Shown: positions 5,979 through 8,640 of the stretch, in pieces
Layout of the letters: every line of letters starts with the position of its first letter
How positions within the stretch are numbered: the first letter of the stretch is position 1
NCBI GenBank assembly: GCA_023396615.1
Contig: JAEWVM010000172.1
Location: 1-8,640 of the forward strand
Source: Spirochaetota bacterium
Lineage (GTDB): Bacteria > Spirochaetota > UBA4802 > JAFGJZ01
Direction of reading: 5' to 3'
DNA length: 8,640 nt
The notes under the pieces: model-generated
Databases searched by the model: none
The model's input: the letters and a program-made list of their open reading frames with translations, nothing else
What the model was told of the DNA's origin: nothing
Translations under genes and position numbers: made by a program

Positions 5979-6317
5979 TTATTTTGTTGCTGTAATTGTT
6001 ACCTGATTGGATGAGCCTTCATCAATAGATACTGTATCTGAACCAGTCTGTTCTGAAACAATAGTTGCTGTACCGAATCCGGTACCGTCGTCAACAGCAC
6101 ATTCGATTCTTCCAGTTGTTTCATTAACTTCTTTTGAAGAACTTACTGAATTTTCAGATACTACTTCTTCTTCCCACTTCGCATCGCCATCAGCCCAAAC
6201 TATTTCTTTAATGGAACCCTCAGATTGATCGGAATTTTTAATAGATAATTCTGTTTTATCGGAGCCGCATGCCGCGAACAGTAAAAGCGCTGAAACCGCA
6301 AAAATCATTTTTTTCAT
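5979..6317 (-). CDS. Small acidic lipoprotein, function unknown
   Basis: The 112-residue product has a lipoprotein signal peptide: M-K-K, a hydrophobic core, then L13-F-A-A-C17. Phe at -3 with Leu at -4 is a relaxed lipobox of the kind accepted by spirochaetes. Lipidation of C17 would leave about 95 mature residues that are acidic, rich in Ser, Thr, Glu and Asp, and without a recognised domain. The only other cysteine is C74. The C-terminal third (about 80-112) is Thr/Ser/Val-rich and may form a small beta-fold. G18-S-D after the cysteine would place an Asp at +4. The ATG follows AAGGAG by six bases, and a near-consensus promoter lies upstream, so expression is probably high. It is the first gene of a two-gene unit with the secreted protein at 5245-5955. 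Being a lipoprotein is well supported; its role is unknown. Confidence 0.85.
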   Translation of the reverse strand: MKKMIFAVSALLLFAACGSDKTELSIKNSDQSEGSIKEIVWADGDAKWEEEVVSENSVSSSKEVNETTGRIECAVDDGTGFGTATIVSEQTGSDTVSIDEGSSNQVTITATK

Positions 6318-6346
6318 AATAATCTCCTTAATTATTAGTTTAAGAG

Positions 6347-6373
6347 TTTAAATTTTGTTACAATAAATTTAAA
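6347..6373 (-). repeat. 9-base inverted repeat in the lipoprotein mRNA leader
   Basis: On the leftward strand TTTAAATTT is followed after nine bases by AAATTTAAA, a perfect inverted repeat lying just downstream of the predicted transcription start and about 30 bases before the ATG. It could be an operator or a weak A-U hairpin in the leader that affects mRNA stability. The low GC content limits its significance. Confidence 0.5.
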
Positions 6374-6386
6374 GAAACTAAATGCT

Positions 6387-6415
6387 ATAGTATCAAACTT
6401 AATCAGAGGTGTCAA
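6387..6415 (-). promoter_or_regulatory. Strong sigma-70-type promoter of the lipoprotein/secreted-protein unit
   Basis: On the leftward strand the perfect -35 hexamer TTGACA (6415-6410) is followed after exactly 17 bases by TACTAT (6392-6387). Transcription should begin near 6380, giving a leader of about 62 bases before the ATG at 6317. This is the best promoter in the window. Confidence 0.75.
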
Positions 6416-6572
6416 GCCTGAAAGGCGGATTTTAGATTCATAGCATTAGCCGGGATTTATTTTTGAAAATTAGTTGTTTAATATTTTAATAAGTCTGATC
6501 CTTTGTTGACAAAATCATATTTTATTGTTTCTTTTTTAAATTATTGAAGAATTATTGTAATCGGTATTTACA

Positions 6573-6591
6573 GTTTTGATTAAATCAAAAC
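6573..6591. promoter_or_regulatory. 19-base palindrome upstream of htrA, candidate operator
   Basis: GTTTTGATTAAATCAAAAC is a perfect inverted repeat with 9-base arms around one central A. It ends 59 bases before the htrA ATG at 6651, a position suited to a dimeric regulator acting on htrA. No T-run or adjacent gene end suggests a terminator. The regulator is unknown. Confidence 0.5.
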
Positions 6592-6640
6592 ATACATTGT
6601 TTTTGTTTATTGTTTAGATCTATGTAGCTAAGATAATTAT

Positions 6641-6644
6641 GGAG
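6641..6644 (+). promoter_or_regulatory. Ribosome binding site that fixes the htrA start
   Basis: GGAG lies six bases before the ATG at 6651. An in-frame ATG at 6639-6641 overlaps this GGAG and has no Shine-Dalgarno of its own, so the longer reading, which would add only four residues, is unlikely. Confidence 0.75.
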
Positions 6645-6650
6645 CGTATA

Positions 6651-8003
6651 ATGAAAATCAAATTGATGCTGCTTCTTGTTCTGGGATCTGCTATGCTGTA
6701 TCCTCAAGCAAACATGAAAGAAATGAATGATAGTTTTATTGAAATCGCAAAGAACATTGTTCCCAAGGTTGTCAGTATTTCCGTAAAAAGAAAAATTGTT
6801 TCCGCAGAGAACGAGTTTTTTAAGTTCAATGAGCCTTTTTCCCCTGATTCGCCGAGAAACGCACAGCCTGCACTTGGTTCAGGAGTAATAATTGATAAGC
6901 GCGGTTTTATTGTCACCAATTATCACGTAGTTGCGAATGCAGTGGATATTACCATTACGACAAGCGGCGGAAAAAAATATAAAGGCGAAATTGTCGGAAC
7001 AGATGAAGAAACTGACCTTGCCGTAATCAAATTTTCCGATGGCATTCCGGCTGATATCACTGCTATTGAGTTTGCGGATTCTTCGAAAATTAAAACAGGT
7101 CAGATAGTTTTTGCAGTAGGGAATGCTCTGGGTCTTTCTGATACTGTTACGATGGGGATAGTTTCGGCAATGCATCGGGAAGGACTAGGTCTTGCCGGAT
7201 ATTCTGATCTCATTCAGACGGATGCCGCCATTAATCCCGGAAATTCCGGCGGAGCTCTGGTTGACGTTCAAGGAAAATTAATCGGTATCAATAATGCCAT
7301 TATCTCAACCAGCGGCGGTTATATGGGTGTTAGCTTTGCAATTCCGTCTAACACTGTAAAAAGTATCACTGATCAGATTATCAAAAACGGAAAAGTTACG
7401 CGTGGCTGGCTCGGTGTTATGCTTCAGGATATTGATGATGATCTTGCGGAAAAAATAGACGCAAAAGATGGCGGAGTGATAGTTGCGGATGTTATGAAAA
7501 CATCGCCGGCAGATAAAGCCGGAATAGAAACAGGAGACATTATTCTTTCTGTTAATAAAACGAAAGTAAAAAATGTATATGAGCTTAAGCGTGCCGTTTC
7601 AGTGATTAAACCCGGCGAAAGCGCCAAGATTGTGATTCAACGCGGCAAAGAAAAAAAGACTATTGATGTTGTGATTGGAAAATATCCTGATCCTAAAAAA
7701 AAGAAAGAAGAAGATTATAAGCAGGGAATAGGAATCAATGTGAAAAATATTGATGAAGATACAGCTTATCAGTTTAGAATAAGGGATAAAAACGGGGTTG
7801 TTGTGACAGAGGTTCTTCCGGGATCTCCGGCCGAAAAAGCCGGAATAATGAGGGGAGATCTCATAAAGCAGGTTGAAAATGTATCGATAAACGGGGTCTC
7901 CGATTATGAGAAAACGATAAATTCATCACTCGGTAACTCCAAAATCCTTGTACTTGTTAAGCGCGGAAATCAACAGCAGTATCTGGTTATTAGAATGAAA
8001 TAA
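6651..8003 (+). CDS. htrA: HtrA/DegP-family periplasmic serine protease with two PDZ domains
   Basis: This is a trypsin-like serine protease/chaperone that degrades or refolds damaged envelope proteins. From the ATG at 6651 the product has 450 residues. A signal peptide covers about 1-20. The protease domain (about 30-240) has the complete triad: H92 in N-Y-H-V-V, D122 in T-D-L-A-V-I, and S199 in N-P-G-N-S-G-G-A-L. PDZ1 (about 247-342) and PDZ2 (about 358-450) are joined by a lysine-rich linker and each begins with the expected G-[WI]-x-G-[VI]-like strand. Length and order match DegP/DegQ. A 19-base palindrome lies upstream; no convincing sigma-70 promoter was found. Downstream it converges with a histidine kinase gene across a long perfect stem. 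DegP, DegQ and DegS cannot be separated, although two PDZ domains exclude DegS. Confidence 0.95.
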   Translation: MKIKLMLLLVLGSAMLYPQANMKEMNDSFIEIAKNIVPKVVSISVKRKIVSAENEFFKFNEPFSPDSPRNAQPALGSGVIIDKRGFIVTNYHVVANAVDITITTSGGKKYKGEIVGTDEETDLAVIKFSDGIPADITAIEFADSSKIKTGQIVFAVGNALGLSDTVTMGIVSAMHREGLGLAGYSDLIQTDAAINPGNSGGALVDVQGKLIGINNAIISTSGGYMGVSFAIPSNTVKSITDQIIKNGKVTRGWLGVMLQDIDDDLAEKIDAKDGGVIVADVMKTSPADKAGIETGDIILSVNKTKVKNVYELKRAVSVIKPGESAKIVIQRGKEKKTIDVVIGKYPDPKKKKEEDYKQGIGINVKNIDEDTAYQFRIRDKNGVVVTEVLPGSPAEKAGIMRGDLIKQVENVSINGVSDYEKTINSSLGNSKILVLVKRGNQQQYLVIRMK

Positions 8004-8005
8004 TT

Positions 8006-8051
8006 CGATTCCTTTACCGTAAGCTGACAACTGCTTACGGTAAAGGAATCG
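8006..8051. terminator. Perfect 19-base-pair stem between convergent htrA and histidine kinase genes
   Basis: Left arm CGATTCCTTTACCGTAAGC (8006-8024), loop TGACAACT, right arm 8033-8051 as its exact complement. The left arm starts two bases after the htrA stop. The right arm contains the last codons and the TAA stop (8037-8035) of the kinase. Its position between convergent genes makes a shared bidirectional terminator the best reading, but neither side has a proper T-run (TTATTATAA to the right, AATTATTTC to the left). Confidence 0.7.
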
Positions 8052-8640
8052 TTATTATAAACTCGCTTCCGTTTCCTGAAGAAGATTTTACTTTGATGTC
8101 CCAGTTGAGTATTTCGAGGCAATGTTTTACGATCGAAAGTCCGAGACCTGTTCCGCCTGTTTCTCTTGAACGGGCCTTGTCCACTCTGAAAAACCTTTCA
8201 AAGATCCGTTCTCTCAGTTCTTCAGGGATTCCTATTCCCGTATCTCTGATTGAAACTATTGCGGAAGATCCGGAAATTATATTTTCGATAATAATTTTTC
8301 CATTATAAGTATTGTAGCTCGCGGCATTATCTATAATGTTGAAAAAAACATGTTCAATTAGAAAACGGTTGGCTTTTACGGTAAAATCGAAACTGGTTTT
8401 GTTGTATTTTATAATGAGTTCTTTGTCCGCAAATTTTGGGGTAAGTATGTCGATTATTCCCGAAATTAAATTTTCCATTTTCACATTTTCTTTTTCAAAA
8501 ACATTTGTGGTTTCGAGCATATTCAGTTTGAGCATGTCGCCAATTATTGCATTTTGTCTGTTGAGATTTGATATCGTCTTATCGATAAATTTGATTCTCT
8601 GCTCATTGTCATCCGGAATATTTTTAATTGTTTCGAGATA
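8035..8640 (-). CDS. Sensor histidine kinase, C-terminal part (PhoR-like), 5' end beyond the window
   Basis: The reading frame stays open to the right edge, so the gene is longer than any internal start would suggest; 201 residues are visible and the true start is outside. The visible part begins Y-L-E-T-I, like the segment after the phospho-accepting histidine in PhoR-type HisKA domains; the histidine itself is off the edge. The ATP-binding domain is complete: N-box N101-I-I-D-N105-A, G1 box D133-T-G-I-G137, F-box F147-E-R-F-F151, and G2 box G-G-T-G-L-G-L (162-168). The protein ends P-L-P, and its stop lies inside the long stem at 8006-8051. It is presumably a membrane sensor that phosphorylates a response regulator. 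The signal sensed is not visible, and the PhoR resemblance comes only from the conserved core. Confidence 0.93.
   Translation of the reverse strand, partial: YLETIKNIPDDNEQRIKFIDKTISNLNRQNAIIGDMLKLNMLETTNVFEKENVKMENLISGIIDILTPKFADKELIIKYNKTSFDFTVKANRFLIEHVFFNIIDNAASYNTYNGKIIIENIISGSSAIVSIRDTGIGIPEELRERIFERFFRVDKARSRETGGTGLGLSIVKHCLEILNWDIKVKSSSGNGSEFIITIPLP

Larger units (their letters stand above)
6318..6638. other. 321-base AT-rich gene-free regulatory region
   Basis: No convincing gene or RNA gene was found between the divergent lipoprotein and htrA genes. The left third holds the lipoprotein promoter and a leader hairpin; the right part holds a 19-base palindrome about 60 bases before the htrA start. 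About 150 bases in between (roughly 6420-6570) are AT-rich and show no clear structure. A convincing sigma-70 promoter for htrA was not seen, which may mean another sigma factor is used. Confidence 0.6.

Noticed and set aside
6381..6447. 8-base inverted repeat AATGCTAT / ATAGCATT flanking the lipoprotein promoter
   Set aside because: With a 51-base spacer, about one such match is expected by chance in an AT-rich region this long.
6506..6511. Perfect TTGACA as a -35 for htrA
   Set aside because: No acceptable -10 hexamer lies 15-19 bases downstream.
6610..6637. TTGTTT, 16 bases, GATAAT as an htrA promoter
   Set aside because: Transcription would begin at about the GGAG ribosome site, leaving no usable Shine-Dalgarno, and both hexamers are weak.
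8035..8535. Histidine kinase gene starting at the ATG at 8535
   Set aside because: The frame stays open without a stop from 8535 to the window edge and carries HisKA-like sequence there, so the ATG is an internal Met.

Overview
The window looks like chromosomal DNA of an anaerobic, motile, double-membraned bacterium, most likely a Treponema-like spirochaete. The case rests on four things: an AT-rich genome; an oxygen/peroxide defence set typical of anaerobes (rubredoxin, rubrerythrin, ferritin and a flavoprotein rubredoxin reductase); a FliG encoded away from any flagellar operon, as with the extra FliG copies of spirochaetes; and a lipoprotein whose lipobox (Leu-Phe-Ala-Ala-Cys) has the relaxed form common in spirochaetes. 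This placement is an inference. No rRNA, tRNA, mobile element or CRISPR array was seen.

Left region (1-2626), oxidative-stress module. A leftward operon encodes rubredoxin (1144-1299, only 51 residues), ferritin (616-1134) and rubrerythrin (25-600), with gaps of 9 and 15 bases. Diverging from it, a rightward FAD/NAD(P)H oxidoreductase (1484-2626) is the probable rubredoxin reductase. Together they suggest an electron path NAD(P)H -> flavoprotein -> rubredoxin -> rubrerythrin -> H2O2, with ferritin storing the iron. The 184-base divergent region carries a convincing promoter in each direction and an AT-rich operator-like stretch.

Middle region (2627-5211). A leftward pair encodes RnfB (3637-4479), an iron-sulphur subunit of the Rnf ion-translocating complex, and FliG (2627-3640), the flagellar motor switch protein. 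FliG starts with TTG, overlapping the rnfB stop by four bases. No other rnf or flagellar gene is present. FliG ends exactly where the flavoprotein gene ends, with no gap. Diverging from rnfB is a small cytoplasmic GHKL-type ATP-binding protein (4564-5211) with no histidine-kinase dimerisation domain. Its promoter lies so close to the ATG that the mRNA may be nearly leaderless.

Right-middle region (5245-6638). A leftward pair from a very good promoter encodes a small acidic lipoprotein (5979-6317) and a secreted beta-rich protein of unknown function (5245-5955). The following 321-base gene-free stretch holds that promoter, a 9-base-arm hairpin in the leader and a 19-base palindrome upstream of the next gene.

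Right region (6639-8640). A rightward HtrA/DegP-family periplasmic protease with two PDZ domains (6651-8003) converges on the 3' part of a sensor histidine kinase (8035 to beyond the right edge). Between them a perfect 19-base-pair stem spans the junction and includes the last codons and stop of the kinase gene.

I did not find a clear multi-gene novel system. The most interesting points are the rnfB-fliG coupling, the FliG paralogue with altered C-terminal charges, the stand-alone ATPase with its unusual start, the lipoprotein/secreted-protein pair and the 19-base palindrome before htrA.
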